This document shows, in pieces, positions 43,939-53,328 of a DNA stretch of 64,000 nt. The DNA lies in assembly GCF_005049045.1 (NCBI RefSeq), contig NZ_SUPK01000008.1, positions 124,001 to 188,000 of the forward strand. The letters run 5' to 3'. This DNA comes from Cohnella pontilimi (GTDB lineage Bacteria; Bacillota; Bacilli; Paenibacillales; Paenibacillaceae). Both the position numbers and the translations under genes were made by a program. The notes under the pieces were generated by a model. The model did no database searches, was not told the DNA's origin, and was given only the letters and a program-made list of their open reading frames with translations. Within the stretch, counting starts at the first letter, position 1; every line of letters starts with the position of its first letter.

Positions 43939-45576
43939 ATGAAGTTAAGAAAGATTTTCAGCACCGCACTTGTCATTTCCTTAATCGGCGCTTCCCTTGC
44001 GGCTTGTGGCGGCAAAAGCGGCTCCGGTAAAGACGAACTGGTGTCGAACTATCGCGCCGATCCGCCTGCATTGGACGTATCGATCGCGGAGAGCTCCGCA
44101 GCGTTCACGCTGCTGGGTGCCATCAGCGAAGGTCTGTATCGTTTGGACAAAGACATGAAACCTCAACCGGCTCTCGCGGCGGATTTCCCGAAAGTTTCGG
44201 ATGACGGCCTTGTTTATACGATTAAACTGCGCGACGGCATCACTTGGTCCGACGGCACGCCGGTAACGGCGAACGATTTCGTCTACTCCTTCCAGCGCAC
44301 GCTGGATCCGAACACGAAAGCGACTTATGCGTTCGTTGTGGCCTGGATTAAGGGCGGCGAAGCGATTATGAGTGCCAAAGACAACGCCGCTATCGAAGAA
44401 GCGAAGAAAAATCTCGGCGCGAAGGCGATCGACGAGAAAACACTGGAAATCACGCTGGACCACCCGGTTCCGTTCTTTACTTCCATGCTCTCGTTCTTGA
44501 CTTTCTACCCGCAGAAGAAAGACTTCGTAGACCCGCTGGGCGACAAGAGCGGCGCAGACGCCGACAAAGTTATCGGCGCCGGTCCGTTCAAGCTGACGAA
44601 GTGGGAGCACGACCAAACGCTCGTCCTCGAGAAGAACGACAAGTACTGGGACAAAGACAACGTGAAGCTGAAAAAAATCACGCTGAACGTTGTGAAAGAC
44701 ACCGGCACCGGTCTGAACCTGTATGAAACGGGCGCTACCGACGTTGCCGAAGTCAAAGGCGACCAAATGGCTGCTTACAAAGGCAAACCGGACCTGCAAA
44801 TCAGAAGCGAACTCGTAAACGGCTATCTGAACTTCCAGTTCAAGAAAGTTCCGGCGTTCGCCAACAAGAAAGTCCGCGAAGCGTTCTCCATGGCCATCGA
44901 CCGTCAAGGTCTCGTAGACACCGCACTGCGCAACGGTTCTGTAGCTGCTACCGGTTACGTTCCGAACGGCAACCTCGACGGCAACGGCGAAGAGTTCCGT
45001 AAACTCGCAGGCGACCTGGCGCCGAAGTTCGATCCGGCGAAAGCGAAGCAATTGCTGGCCGAAGGATTGGCGGAAGCCGGCATCTCGTCGATGCCGAAGC
45101 TGTCCATCATCGGCGACGATAACGAGAACGACAAGAAAATTTTGGAGTTCGTCGTTTCCCAGTGGAAAGAAAACCTGGGCGTAACGGTAGAGGCAAGCCC
45201 GATGCCGCACAAAAACCGCCTGGAAAAAGAGTTGGCTAAAGAATATCAGATCGTCAGCACCCGTTGGGGCGCCGACTATAACGATCCGATGACCTGGCTT
45301 GATATGTACCTCAAGGGCGGTCCGTTCAACACCCAAGATTGGGAAGGACCGGAGAACGACAAATACACTGAGCTCGTAAAAGCCGCTTCAACCGAGCAAG
45401 ATCTGAAGAAACGTTCGGATATGCTTGTAGAAGCCGAGAAGATTCTCATGGGCGAAGCTGCTGTTACACCGATTTACTTCCGCTCCACTCCGTTCGTCGT
45501 CAATCCGAAGCTGAAGGACATGATCATGCCTCCTTACGGACCGGACTTCGAGTGGAAATGGGCTCACTTCGAATAA
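43939..45576 (+). CDS. oppA: Oligopeptide ABC transporter binding lipoprotein
   Basis: 545 residues, lipobox SLAAC with Cys23. Family 5 solute-binding protein: NYRADPPALDVSIAES, LRDGITWSDGTPVTANDFVYS, and the C-terminal PIYFRSTPFVVNPKL. RBS GAGAGGGG upstream. Codon use is strongly biased, pointing to high expression. It heads the oppABCDF operon; a hairpin after its stop would lower transcription of the rest. Confidence 0.95.
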   Translation: MKLRKIFSTALVISLIGASLAACGGKSGSGKDELVSNYRADPPALDVSIAESSAAFTLLGAISEGLYRLDKDMKPQPALAADFPKVSDDGLVYTIKLRDGITWSDGTPVTANDFVYSFQRTLDPNTKATYAFVVAWIKGGEAIMSAKDNAAIEEAKKNLGAKAIDEKTLEITLDHPVPFFTSMLSFLTFYPQKKDFVDPLGDKSGADADKVIGAGPFKLTKWEHDQTLVLEKNDKYWDKDNVKLKKITLNVVKDTGTGLNLYETGATDVAEVKGDQMAAYKGKPDLQIRSELVNGYLNFQFKKVPAFANKKVREAFSMAIDRQGLVDTALRNGSVAATGYVPNGNLDGNGEEFRKLAGDLAPKFDPAKAKQLLAEGLAEAGISSMPKLSIIGDDNENDKKILEFVVSQWKENLGVTVEASPMPHKNRLEKELAKEYQIVSTRWGADYNDPMTWLDMYLKGGPFNTQDWEGPENDKYTELVKAASTEQDLKKRSDMLVEAEKILMGEAAVTPIYFRSTPFVVNPKLKDMIMPPYGPDFEWKWAHFE

Positions 45577-45620
45577 GCTTAAGCTGAAGAAACGCTTGAA
45601 ATAATTAAGCTAATGCATTG

Positions 45621-45666
45621 CATGAAGAGGGCCGTTCTTGTTTGCTCGGGACGGTCTCTTTTCATG
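45621..45666 (+). terminator. Leaky hairpin between oppA and oppB
   Basis: CATGAAGAG...CCGT pairs with ACGG...CTCTTTTCATG; short U-run only. Typical position for differential expression of the binding protein. Confidence 0.6.
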
Positions 45667-45691
45667 TTAATGGGAAGGGAGGATTTTCTTT

Positions 45692-46621
45692 GTGTTAACA
45701 TATACGTTGCGCCGGTTGCTGTATATGGTGATCACCTTGTGGATCATCGTGTCCCTCACCTTTTTCCTGATGAAATTGCTGCCGGGAGATCCTTTCGGTG
45801 AAGCGATAACCAAACTGCCTCCCGAGAGCATGCAGATTCTGATCAAGCAATACGGCTTGGACAGACCGGTTTGGGAACAGTATTTGACTTATATGGGCCA
45901 CGTTCTGCAAGGAGACCTCGGGGTGTCCTATCAGTATCCGACGCGTTCTGTGGTGAACGTCATTCAAACCGCATTTCCGGCTTCTTTCGAACTCGGAATT
46001 GAGTCCTTGATTATAGCTCTTATTGTAGGTTTGTTTTTGGGTATCGTCGCCGCACTGAAGCACAACAAAGCCGGGGACTATACGGCTTCCATCGTCGCCT
46101 TGATCGGGATTTCGATTCCTTCGTTCGTCATTGGACCGCTGCTCTCGTACTATATCGGGGTGAAATTACGCCTGCTGCCTGCGGGATTGTGGCTGGGGCC
46201 CGAATACCGCATTTTGCCGGCCCTGGCGTTGTCTTTGGGAACCATTGCGATTTTGACCCGTATGATGCGGGCATCCATGCTCGAAGTGATGAACCAGGAT
46301 TTTATCAAAACGGCTAAATCCAAAGGCCTATCCAGAAAAACGATTGTTGGAAAACACATGATTCGAAACGCGATTTTACCGGTGGTCACCATTCTGGGAC
46401 CGATCGCCGTTAACGTCCTGACCGGCACGCTGGTCGTGGAGAAAATTTTCTCGGTTCCCGGTCTCGGCAACCAGTTTGCAACTTCCGTTCTCTCCAACGA
46501 TTACACGTTGATTACCGGATTGACCTTGTTCTATGCCGGAGTCCTCGTCGTCGTGATGTTCTTGACCGATATCGCGTACAACCTCATCGATCCGAGAATT
46601 CGCTTAGGAAAGGGGAAGTAA
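45692..46621 (+). CDS. oppB: Oligopeptide ABC permease OppB
   Basis: 309 residues, six membrane segments, with the EAA-type loop FIKTAKSKGLSRKTIVGKHMIRNAILPVV. GTG start 9 bases after AAGGGAGG. Forms the channel with OppC, five bases downstream. Confidence 0.94.
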   Translation: MLTYTLRRLLYMVITLWIIVSLTFFLMKLLPGDPFGEAITKLPPESMQILIKQYGLDRPVWEQYLTYMGHVLQGDLGVSYQYPTRSVVNVIQTAFPASFELGIESLIIALIVGLFLGIVAALKHNKAGDYTASIVALIGISIPSFVIGPLLSYYIGVKLRLLPAGLWLGPEYRILPALALSLGTIAILTRMMRASMLEVMNQDFIKTAKSKGLSRKTIVGKHMIRNAILPVVTILGPIAVNVLTGTLVVEKIFSVPGLGNQFATSVLSNDYTLITGLTLFYAGVLVVVMFLTDIAYNLIDPRIRLGKGK

Positions 46622-46625
46622 AGCG

Positions 46626-47540
46626 ATGGAATCCATTTCTAAAGAGATGTTTCAACCGGCTCAGAAAACGACAAACGCCGAAGCCATTGTCCGGCCTTCC
46701 CTGAACTATTGGGCCGACGCTTGGCGGCGCTTGAGAAAAAATAAACTGGCGATGGGCGGATTGATCATTTTGGTCATCCTGTTCCTCCTCGCCATTATCG
46801 GTCCGATGCTTACCCCGTTCTCTTACGCGACACAGCACCTCAAGGAAACGAATCTTGCGCCGTCCTCGAAGTACTGGCTCGGAACGGACGACTTCGGACG
46901 GGATATGTGGGCGCGCATCTGGTGGGGGACACGGATCTCGCTCTTTATCGGCCTTGTGGCCGCCGCGCTCGATCTCGTGGTCGGCGTGCTTTACGGCAGT
47001 ATTTCCGCCTATTTCGGCGGCAAAGTGGACGCCTTCATGCAGCGGTTTATCGAAATCATCTATTCGATTCCTTATCTGCTGATTGCGATTCTGCTGATGA
47101 TGGTGCTCGGTTCGGGCGTCACCTCCATCATATTGGCGTATGCCATTACCGGATGGGTCACAATGGCGCGGCTTGTCCGCGGACAAATGCTCGTGCTCAA
47201 GGAGCAGGAATTCGTGCTTGCGGCTCGTTCCCTTGGCGCGAAATCCTGGCGTATTATTGCAAAGCATTTGATCCCGAACGTGCTGGGTGTTGTGGTCGTT
47301 CAAATTACGTTCGTCGTTCCGACGGCGATTTTCGTAGAGGCGTTCCTGAGCTTCATCGGCCTCGGCGTCAAGCCGCCGCTGGCATCGCTCGGCAACCTGC
47401 TGAACGACGGAGCCGGCGTCATGCGGTACCACCCGCACCGGCTGCTGTTTCCTACGGTGATCTTCAGCTTGATTTTGCTTAGCTTTAACTTGTTGGGCGA
47501 CGGACTTCGCGACGCCCTCGATCCGAAAATGAGAAAATAA
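46626..47540 (+). CDS. oppC: Oligopeptide ABC permease OppC
   Basis: 304 residues. N-terminal OppC_N segment, then LGTDDFGRDMWARIWWGTRISL and the EAA loop FVLAARSLGAKSWRIIAKHLIPN. Six membrane segments. Partner of OppB. Confidence 0.95.
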   Translation: MESISKEMFQPAQKTTNAEAIVRPSLNYWADAWRRLRKNKLAMGGLIILVILFLLAIIGPMLTPFSYATQHLKETNLAPSSKYWLGTDDFGRDMWARIWWGTRISLFIGLVAAALDLVVGVLYGSISAYFGGKVDAFMQRFIEIIYSIPYLLIAILLMMVLGSGVTSIILAYAITGWVTMARLVRGQMLVLKEQEFVLAARSLGAKSWRIIAKHLIPNVLGVVVVQITFVVPTAIFVEAFLSFIGLGVKPPLASLGNLLNDGAGVMRYHPHRLLFPTVIFSLILLSFNLLGDGLRDALDPKMRK

Positions 47541-47552
47541 GGAGGCTGACGA

Positions 47553-48581
47553 ATGAGCAAGCCGATCCTCGAAGTCGACAATTTGCAAGTGTCCTTCAAG
47601 ATGTCCGCTGGTGAAGTGCAGGCCGTTCGCGGCGTCTCTTTCACTTTGAACAAAGGGGAAGTGCTCGCCATCGTGGGGGAATCCGGCTGCGGCAAATCCG
47701 TAACCGCCCAAACGATCATGCGGCTTGTTCCGACACCTCCAAGCTATATCAAGAACGGTTCCGTTATGTTTGACGGCAAGCATGACATTACGAAGCTCAG
47801 CGAATCGGATATGGAAAAGCTCCGCGGGCAAGAGATGGGGATGATTTTCCAGGATCCGATGACTTCCTTGAATCCGACGATGACCATCGGCGAACAAATT
47901 ATGGAAGGCGTTCGCAAGCATCAAGGAAGCAGCAAGGAAAAAGCGCGCGAGCGCGCCATTGAGCTGCTCAACTTGGTCGGCATGTCCAATCCGGTTGAAC
48001 GGCTGAGCCAGTATCCGCATGAATTATCTGGCGGTATGCGCCAGCGCGTTATGATCGCGATCTCGCTCGCCTGCAATCCGAAGCTTCTGATCGCGGACGA
48101 GCCGACCACCGCGCTCGATGTGACGATTCAGGCACAAATCATGGATCTTCTGAAAGACATTCAGGAGAAAACCGGAACCTCGATCATTCTGATTACGCAC
48201 GATCTCGGCGTGGTAGCCGAGATGGCGCAGAGAGTCATCGTGATGTACGCTGGGAAAGTAATCGAGCAGGGAACGTTGAACGAGATCTTCTATGATCCCC
48301 GCCATCCTTACACTTGGGGCCTGCTGCGTTCCGTTCCTCGTCTCGACAGCGATTCGAACAGCGATCTGGCTTCCATTCCGGGCACGCCGCCCGATCTATT
48401 CGCGCCGCCGAAAGGATGCGCGTTCGCGGCTCGCTGCCCGTATGCTATGAAAGTATGCCTGGAGAAGGATCCCGAGCATTTCACGGCATCCGACACGCAC
48501 AGTGCCGCCTGCTGGCTTCAGCATCCCGATGCGCCGAAGGTAGAACGTCCGATTGAAGTGGGGGTGCGCTCCAATGGCTGA
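47553..48581 (+). CDS. oppD: Oligopeptide ABC ATPase OppD
   Basis: 342 residues. Walker [12 protein letters not shown], signature [12 protein letters not shown], Walker [14 protein letters not shown], and the C-terminal oligo_HPY extension with [20 protein letters not shown], whose cysteines bind an iron-sulfur cluster in some Opp/Dpp ATPases. It ends inside oppF (8-base overlap). Confidence 0.96.
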   Translation: MSKPILEVDNLQVSFKMSAGEVQAVRGVSFTLNKGEVLAIVGESGCGKSVTAQTIMRLVPTPPSYIKNGSVMFDGKHDITKLSESDMEKLRGQEMGMIFQDPMTSLNPTMTIGEQIMEGVRKHQGSSKEKARERAIELLNLVGMSNPVERLSQYPHELSGGMRQRVMIAISLACNPKLLIADEPTTALDVTIQAQIMDLLKDIQEKTGTSIILITHDLGVVAEMAQRVIVMYAGKVIEQGTLNEIFYDPRHPYTWGLLRSVPRLDSDSNSDLASIPGTPPDLFAPPKGCAFAARCPYAMKVCLEKDPEHFTASDTHSAACWLQHPDAPKVERPIEVGVRSNG

Positions 48582-49539
48582 ACAAGAAAATATTCTGGAG
48601 GTCCGAAACCTCAAGAAGCATTTTAACTTGAGCGGCGGCCGCGTGCTCAAAGCCGTCGACGGCCTGAACTTCGCCGTGAAACGCGGCGAAACGTTCGGTC
48701 TGGTCGGTGAATCCGGCTGCGGCAAATCGACGGCCGGCCGCACGATCATTCGTCTGTATGAGGCGACAGGCGGGGAAATCATTTTTAACGGGAAGAACGT
48801 CCAGAAGCTGACCGGCAAAGAACAAAGCAAGTTTAACCGGGAAATGCAGATGGTGTTCCAAGATCCGTACGCATCGCTTAACCCGCGGATGACGGTCGGT
48901 AAAATTATCGGCGAAGGCCTCGATATTCACGGCCTTCATACCGGCACCAAGCGGCGGAAAGCGCGCGTTGCCGAGCTGCTGGACGCCGTAGGCTTGAACG
49001 AGGAGCATGCGAACCGCTTCCCGCACGAATTCTCCGGCGGTCAACGCCAGCGGATCGGGATTGCGCGCGCGCTGGCCATCGAGCCGCAATTCATTATCGC
49101 GGACGAGCCGATTTCCGCGCTCGACGTGTCGGTTCAGGCGCAGGTCGTCAACCTGTTCAAGAAGCTGCAAAAAGAACACGGCCTGACGTATTTGTTCATC
49201 GCGCACGATTTGGCGATGGTGAAGCACATTTCCGATCGCATCGGGGTTATGTATCTCGGGAAGCTGGTGGAAGTCGCCACTTCGGAGAAGCTTAACGCGA
49301 AGCCCCTGCATCCGTACACGCAATCGCTGCTGTCGGCGATTCCGATTCCGGATCCGGAGCTGCAAAAATCGCGCGAGCGAATTATTGTGCAGGGCGAGAT
49401 TCCGAGCCCGCTCAACCCGCCGAGCGGTTGTCCGTTCCGCACCCGCTGCCCGGCTGCGATGCCGCAGTGCGCGGAAGCGATGCCGGAGTTCAAGGAAGTA
49501 GAACCCGGACATTTTACCGCTTGCCATTTGTATAACTGA
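48574..49539 (+). CDS. oppF: Oligopeptide ABC ATPase OppF
   Basis: 321 residues from ATG 48574. Walker [13 protein letters not shown], signature [12 protein letters not shown], Walker [14 protein letters not shown], and a C-terminal [14 protein letters not shown] cysteine block. Last gene of the operon, before a strong terminator. Confidence 0.96.
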   Translation: MAEQENILEVRNLKKHFNLSGGRVLKAVDGLNFAVKRGETFGLVGESGCGKSTAGRTIIRLYEATGGEIIFNGKNVQKLTGKEQSKFNREMQMVFQDPYASLNPRMTVGKIIGEGLDIHGLHTGTKRRKARVAELLDAVGLNEEHANRFPHEFSGGQRQRIGIARALAIEPQFIIADEPISALDVSVQAQVVNLFKKLQKEHGLTYLFIAHDLAMVKHISDRIGVMYLGKLVEVATSEKLNAKPLHPYTQSLLSAIPIPDPELQKSRERIIVQGEIPSPLNPPSGCPFRTRCPAAMPQCAEAMPEFKEVEPGHFTACHLYN

Positions 49540-49548
49540 TTCGATTGC

Positions 49549-49600
49549 AAAATAGGCATGATGCGAGGCGATTCCAACCTCGTGTCGTGCCTATTTTTTT
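49549..49600. terminator. Terminator after oppF
   Basis: AAAATAGGCA...GCGAGG pairs with CCTCGTGTCGTGCCTATTTT; T7 follows, and A4 precedes. Confidence 0.92.
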
Positions 49601-49623
49601 GCCGCATAAGTAAAAAAGGCATA

Positions 49624-49653
49624 ACAAAAAGTAAAAATGACTTTACTTTTTGT
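49624..49653. promoter_or_regulatory. Inverted repeat upstream of the XRE regulator
   Basis: ACAAAAAGTAAA, 6 bp, TTTACTTTTTGT: a perfect 12-bp inverted repeat about 40 bases before the start. Likely the autoregulatory operator. Confidence 0.65.
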
Positions 49654-49690
49654 ACGAATTGTTTTACCCTATGCATGAGGTGATTTACGA

Positions 49691-49924
49691 TTGGGTGTTG
49701 ATCCTAAAAAGAGATTACAGAATCGGCTGGTTGTTTTGCGGGCGGAAAAAGGCTGGACGCAAAAAGATGTGGCGGAAAAAATCGGGGTAAGCCGTCAAAC
49801 GATCATCTCATTGGAAAAAAACAAGTACACACCGACGCTTGTGCTTGCTTTTGAACTCGCGAACCTATTTGGCAAGGACATCAATGAGGTTTTTCAGTAT
49901 ACGCGTACAGAGGGAGAGGAATAG
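49691..49924 (+). CDS. Small XRE-family HTH regulator
   Basis: 77 residues, almost all HTH_3: NRLVVLRAEKGWTQKDVAEKIGVSRQTIISLEKNKYTPTL. Typical of YozG/YvaO-like stand-alone Cro/CI regulators. TTG 49691 is 7 bases after AGGTGA. Followed after one base by a membrane-protein gene, a common pairing in Firmicutes. Confidence 0.92.
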   Translation: MGVDPKKRLQNRLVVLRAEKGWTQKDVAEKIGVSRQTIISLEKNKYTPTLVLAFELANLFGKDINEVFQYTRTEGEE

Positions 49925-49925
49925 C

Positions 49926-50228
49926 ATGGACATGAATGTGCTGAACGGCACGATCTCCGTAATTGTATTGGCACTTACCTTCGCATCCGCTTGTCTTCAA
50001 TGGTGGTGGTATAAAAGAGAAGGCGGAGATGAGAGAGGGAAATTGATTTCGTTAAAATGCACGAATATCATGTTCGGCACCTTGGTGATCGGGATTGCCG
50101 TTTTGTTGAGTCTTGACGGTTCTCTGTATTTTACGAAGCAGTGGTTTAAAATCATGCTGGTGTCGATCATAGGCTTGTCGATGGTTGCAGGAACGCTGTC
50201 ATTGCTCGTGCTCAGAAGAAAATATTGA
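49926..50228 (+). CDS. Small membrane protein paired with the XRE regulator
   Basis: 100 residues, three hydrophobic helices (about 8-25, 48-68, 78-96). Contains YKREGGDERGKLISLKCTNIMF, the DERGK motif found in small membrane proteins next to XRE regulators. ATG 49926 after GAGAGG. Function unknown. Confidence 0.8.
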   Translation: MDMNVLNGTISVIVLALTFASACLQWWWYKREGGDERGKLISLKCTNIMFGTLVIGIAVLLSLDGSLYFTKQWFKIMLVSIIGLSMVAGTLSLLVLRRKY

Positions 50229-50243
50229 TCGGTAACGGTTCGG

Positions 50244-50268
50244 GACCGCCCTCTTGGGGCGGTTTTTT
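50244..50268 (+). terminator. Intrinsic terminator
   Basis: ACCGCCC, TCTT loop, GGGGCGGT, T6. Confidence 0.92.
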
Positions 50269-50377
50269 GCGTTTGGACGGTTCTTCAACAGTCCGGGAGC
50301 AGCGGATTTAATTTTTTCGTGCCGTGTAATAAGGAGTAGCTTGTTTTATTTCGCCAAGAGCAAGGAGGGGTGCAAAG

Positions 50378-51934
50378 ATGAGCGCTGCAAACAGGACTGA
50401 AGAGGGGATGCCCCGTTTCCCCGTGTCGTTCTGGCTGGCTTCTTCCCAGCGGCCGGCTTTCGGAAAGCTGGAGCAAGACTTGACGGTAGACGTTGCGGTG
50501 GTGGGAGCCGGCATAACCGGCATTACGACCGCTTATTTGCTCGCCAGAGAGGGCAAACGGGTCGCGCTGGTCGAGGCGGGACGGCTGCTGAACGGCACCA
50601 CCGGGCATACGACGGCCAAAATTACCGCACAGCACGGATTGATCTACGATGAGTTGATGGATCGGTTCGGTCAGGATCTCGTCTACTTCTATTATGCGGC
50701 CAACCGTGACGGAGCGGAATTTATTCGCAGCATGGTGCAGGGGATGAATATCGACTGCGATTACACGGAAGAAGATGCTTATTTATATACGATAGAAGAA
50801 GACAACATCCGCGCGATTCAACGGGAATATGAGGCGTATAAGAAGCTAGGCATTCCCGGCAGGCTGGAAGACGGCATTCCGCTGCCTGTGACCGCCAGTT
50901 CCGCTGTGGTCATGCCGGGCCAAGCCAGGTTCCATCCGGTCAAATATTTGACCCGCCTGTTGGAAGAATTCATTCGTTGGGGCGGTCTCGTCTACGAGAA
51001 CACGGTTGTCGAAACGGTGGAGGAAGGCGAGCCTTCCGTTGTCGTCACCCAGAACGGTCCCAAGATCACTTGTCTGCATGTCGTCTCGTGTTCCCATTTT
51101 CCCATTTTCGAAACCGGGCTGTATTTCGCAAGATTGCACGCAGAGAGCTCCTATGCGTTGGCGGTTCGAGTACGTAGAGATGTGCCGACCGGTATGTATC
51201 TGAGCGTAGATGATCCGAACCGGTCCGTCCGCACCATCGACAACGACGGCGAAAAGCTTCTGTTGATCGGAGGAGAATCGCACAAGACGGGGCAAGGCGA
51301 ATGCACGAGCGGACGGTACGAAAGTTTGATCCGTTTCGCGCAGGAACATTTTGATGTCTCGGATGTTCTGTACCGCTGGTCCGCGCACGATCTCGTCACA
51401 TTGGACAAGCTGCCGTATGTCGGCCGGGCGACTTCCAAATATCCGAACAGTTACGTGGCGACCGGGTTCCGCAAATGGGGGATGACGAACGGCACAGCTG
51501 CAGCTATGCTGCTCAAGGATTTGATTCTGGGAGCAGACAATCCGTACGCCAAACTGTTCGATCCGAACCGATCCGTCTCCGCTGGAGGCGTGAAATCTTT
51601 TGTCTCGCAAAACGCGGACGTTGCGAAGCAATATGTACAGGGGAAACTGGACTGGATGCTGAAGAAACCGGAGCATCTTGAGCCGGGAGAAGGCGCATGG
51701 ATTCGATATAACGGCAAAAAAGCCGCCGCCTATCGCGATCCGGCAGGACGGTTAACCGTGCTTGACGCGACTTGTACGCATATGGGCTGCGAAGTGAATT
51801 GGAATGACGGCGACAAGTCTTGGGACTGTCCTTGTCATGGCTCCCGGTTTAACGCCAATGGAGAAGTGATGGCAGGACCGGCGGTCGAGCCGCTGAAAAT
51901 GCTGCAGGAAACGAAGGAGGCTGCGAAACGATGA
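50378..51934 (+). CDS. yhfW: FAD-dependent oxidoreductase fused to a Rieske domain (YhfW-like)
   Basis: 518 residues. An N-terminal DAO/FAD domain (VDVAVVGAGITGITTAYLLAREG at about residues 37-59, TTGHTTAKIT) is followed by a C-terminal Rieske [2Fe-2S] domain with ligands Cys466, His468 in CTHMGC and Cys484, His487 in CPCHG. B. subtilis YhfW has the same architecture; substrate unknown. RBS AAGGAGG. It overlaps a small gene by 4 bases at its 3' end. Confidence 0.92.
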   Translation: MSAANRTEEGMPRFPVSFWLASSQRPAFGKLEQDLTVDVAVVGAGITGITTAYLLAREGKRVALVEAGRLLNGTTGHTTAKITAQHGLIYDELMDRFGQDLVYFYYAANRDGAEFIRSMVQGMNIDCDYTEEDAYLYTIEEDNIRAIQREYEAYKKLGIPGRLEDGIPLPVTASSAVVMPGQARFHPVKYLTRLLEEFIRWGGLVYENTVVETVEEGEPSVVVTQNGPKITCLHVVSCSHFPIFETGLYFARLHAESSYALAVRVRRDVPTGMYLSVDDPNRSVRTIDNDGEKLLLIGGESHKTGQGECTSGRYESLIRFAQEHFDVSDVLYRWSAHDLVTLDKLPYVGRATSKYPNSYVATGFRKWGMTNGTAAAMLLKDLILGADNPYAKLFDPNRSVSAGGVKSFVSQNADVAKQYVQGKLDWMLKKPEHLEPGEGAWIRYNGKKAAAYRDPAGRLTVLDATCTHMGCEVNWNDGDKSWDCPCHGSRFNANGEVMAGPAVEPLKMLQETKEAAKR

Positions 51935-52170
51935 GTGAAGAGCGACTGGAGCCGAAAAAACCGAAAATATGGCCGACGGGCAGCCGGGACAACCCGGAAC
52001 AGTACCCGACGGAGAACCAAAGCTTGTTCGATATGTACGAAAGCGAACGAAATGTGGATCCGATTCCAGTGGAAGATGTGAAGATGGAGCAGCATGAGGA
52101 ACAGGATAAAGACGCGACGAAACACCGTTCCTCGAGCGAGGAAAAGTATGAATCGGCAGAGGATATGTAA
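51931..52170 (+). CDS. Small charged protein coupled to yhfW
   Basis: 79 residues, start overlapping the yhfW stop (ATGA). Acidic and basic residues dominate; contains KKPKIWPTGSRDNPEQYPTE and ends EKYESAEDM. Probably disordered. No family recognised. Real because it is coupled to an upstream gene, with a GAAGGAGG site inside yhfW, and ends at a strong terminator. Confidence 0.7.
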   Translation: MSEERLEPKKPKIWPTGSRDNPEQYPTENQSLFDMYESERNVDPIPVEDVKMEQHEEQDKDATKHRSSSEEKYESAEDM

Positions 52171-52174
52171 TCCC

Positions 52175-52218
52175 AGGAAAGGAGCGCACCCCGGCGGGTG
52201 CGCTCCTTTCCTTTTTTT
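52175..52218. terminator. Terminator between convergent genes
   Basis: AGGAAAGGAGCGCACC, short loop, GGTGCGCTCCTTTCCT, T7. Its T-run overlaps the stop codon of the next, opposite gene. Confidence 0.95.
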
Positions 52219-53095
52219 AAGATCCGGTAGAAATATGAAGCTCCGCGGTCAGCGTATCACCGGGCTGGACCATGAGCAGATCCTTCTTGTCGTTCAACGC
52301 TTCGTTCAAGGCCGTCCAAGGCTCGACGCAGACGAACGGTTTGCCCTGTACCGACCAGATGACGACGAACCGGAACAGATGGCTGTAGCGCAAACGCACC
52401 TGCGTATCCCCGGCGAGCGGGAATGCGATCTCCGGCTTGGCCGGATCAAGAAGCGCCACCGATTCTTTCAAGGGGCCGAGATCCACGCTCCCTTGGAATG
52501 TTTTCGTTTGCCCGTCATTATAGTCGAGGTAACGGGTGGCGTCCGTTTCATACGGCAGGTGTTTGTTCCCGGTGGCGAAATAGGGATGAAACCCGGTAAC
52601 CATCGGCATCGGCTGACCGGAACGGTTGCTGTAGCTCTGCTCGATGGACAACTGCTCGTCTTGCAGCCGGTAAGTAAAGCGTAGTTCAAAATCGAACGGA
52701 TACGAGATCTTCGTTTCTTCATTACTTCTGAGCACCAAGGTGATCCACGCGGATGTGTGATTGGCCCCGGTTTGCTCCACTTCCCAAACGGAAGTCCGCG
52801 CCACTCCATGATTTTTCATGGGGTAAACGTGCCCTTCCCACTCATACCGTCCCTCCCGGAGCTGGCCGCAGATCGGGAACAAGACGGGGATGCCCCCGCG
52901 AATGTTGGCATTCGGGTCATTGAAAGTTTCGCGGTCCAGATACAGCAGCTCGCGGCCGTTCAGGCGGCAGCCGATGACGATCCCTCCCCGTTCCGGGCAT
53001 AGCTGTACACGGGAATCGGTGTGACGGTCGATCAATTCGTAAATCGTATATCGATCGTCGAAAGAAGTAACTTCATAACGCGGGGCTGCACCCAT
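52217..53095 (-). CDS. Aldose 1-epimerase-like protein (galactose mutarotase fold)
   Basis: 292 residues from ATG 53095, chosen for GGAGGAG 9 bases before it. Galactose-mutarotase-like fold: GGIPVLFPICGQ, MKNHGVARTSVWEV with the His, TGFHPYFATGNKHLPY with the second His, and a late CVEPWTALNEALN Glu. Catalyses anomer exchange of a sugar, perhaps a hexose-6-phosphate as in YeaD relatives. Confidence 0.9.
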   Translation of the reverse strand: MGAAPRYEVTSFDDRYTIYELIDRHTDSRVQLCPERGGIVIGCRLNGRELLYLDRETFNDPNANIRGGIPVLFPICGQLREGRYEWEGHVYPMKNHGVARTSVWEVEQTGANHTSAWITLVLRSNEETKISYPFDFELRFTYRLQDEQLSIEQSYSNRSGQPMPMVTGFHPYFATGNKHLPYETDATRYLDYNDGQTKTFQGSVDLGPLKESVALLDPAKPEIAFPLAGDTQVRLRYSHLFRFVVIWSVQGKPFVCVEPWTALNEALNDKKDLLMVQPGDTLTAELHISTGS

Positions 53096-53328
53096 CCATA
53101 ACCACTCCTCCGGCTGGAACTTTTTTTCTAAGTATATCATGAAGAAATAAGGTCTCAACCGGAACCGCTATCCGATGTGGGCGAATTTCCTCATTTCCTG
53201 GGAAATGATGTCGTACATTCGGAACCTTTGACGATCCCCAATATTTACCGCAACTTGGTGGCGTTTTCACCCGTATAATGGGGGTAAGAACAAGCTGGCA
53301 AGCTAGCAAAATGGGGAGTGTGAAACTA

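Noticed and set aside
43981..45336. A 451-codon minus frame inside oppA
   Set aside because: Shadow of the strongly biased oppA codons.
46584..48020. A 478-codon minus frame across oppC-oppD
   Set aside because: No RBS, low-complexity charged composition; the plus strand holds complete permease and ATPase genes.
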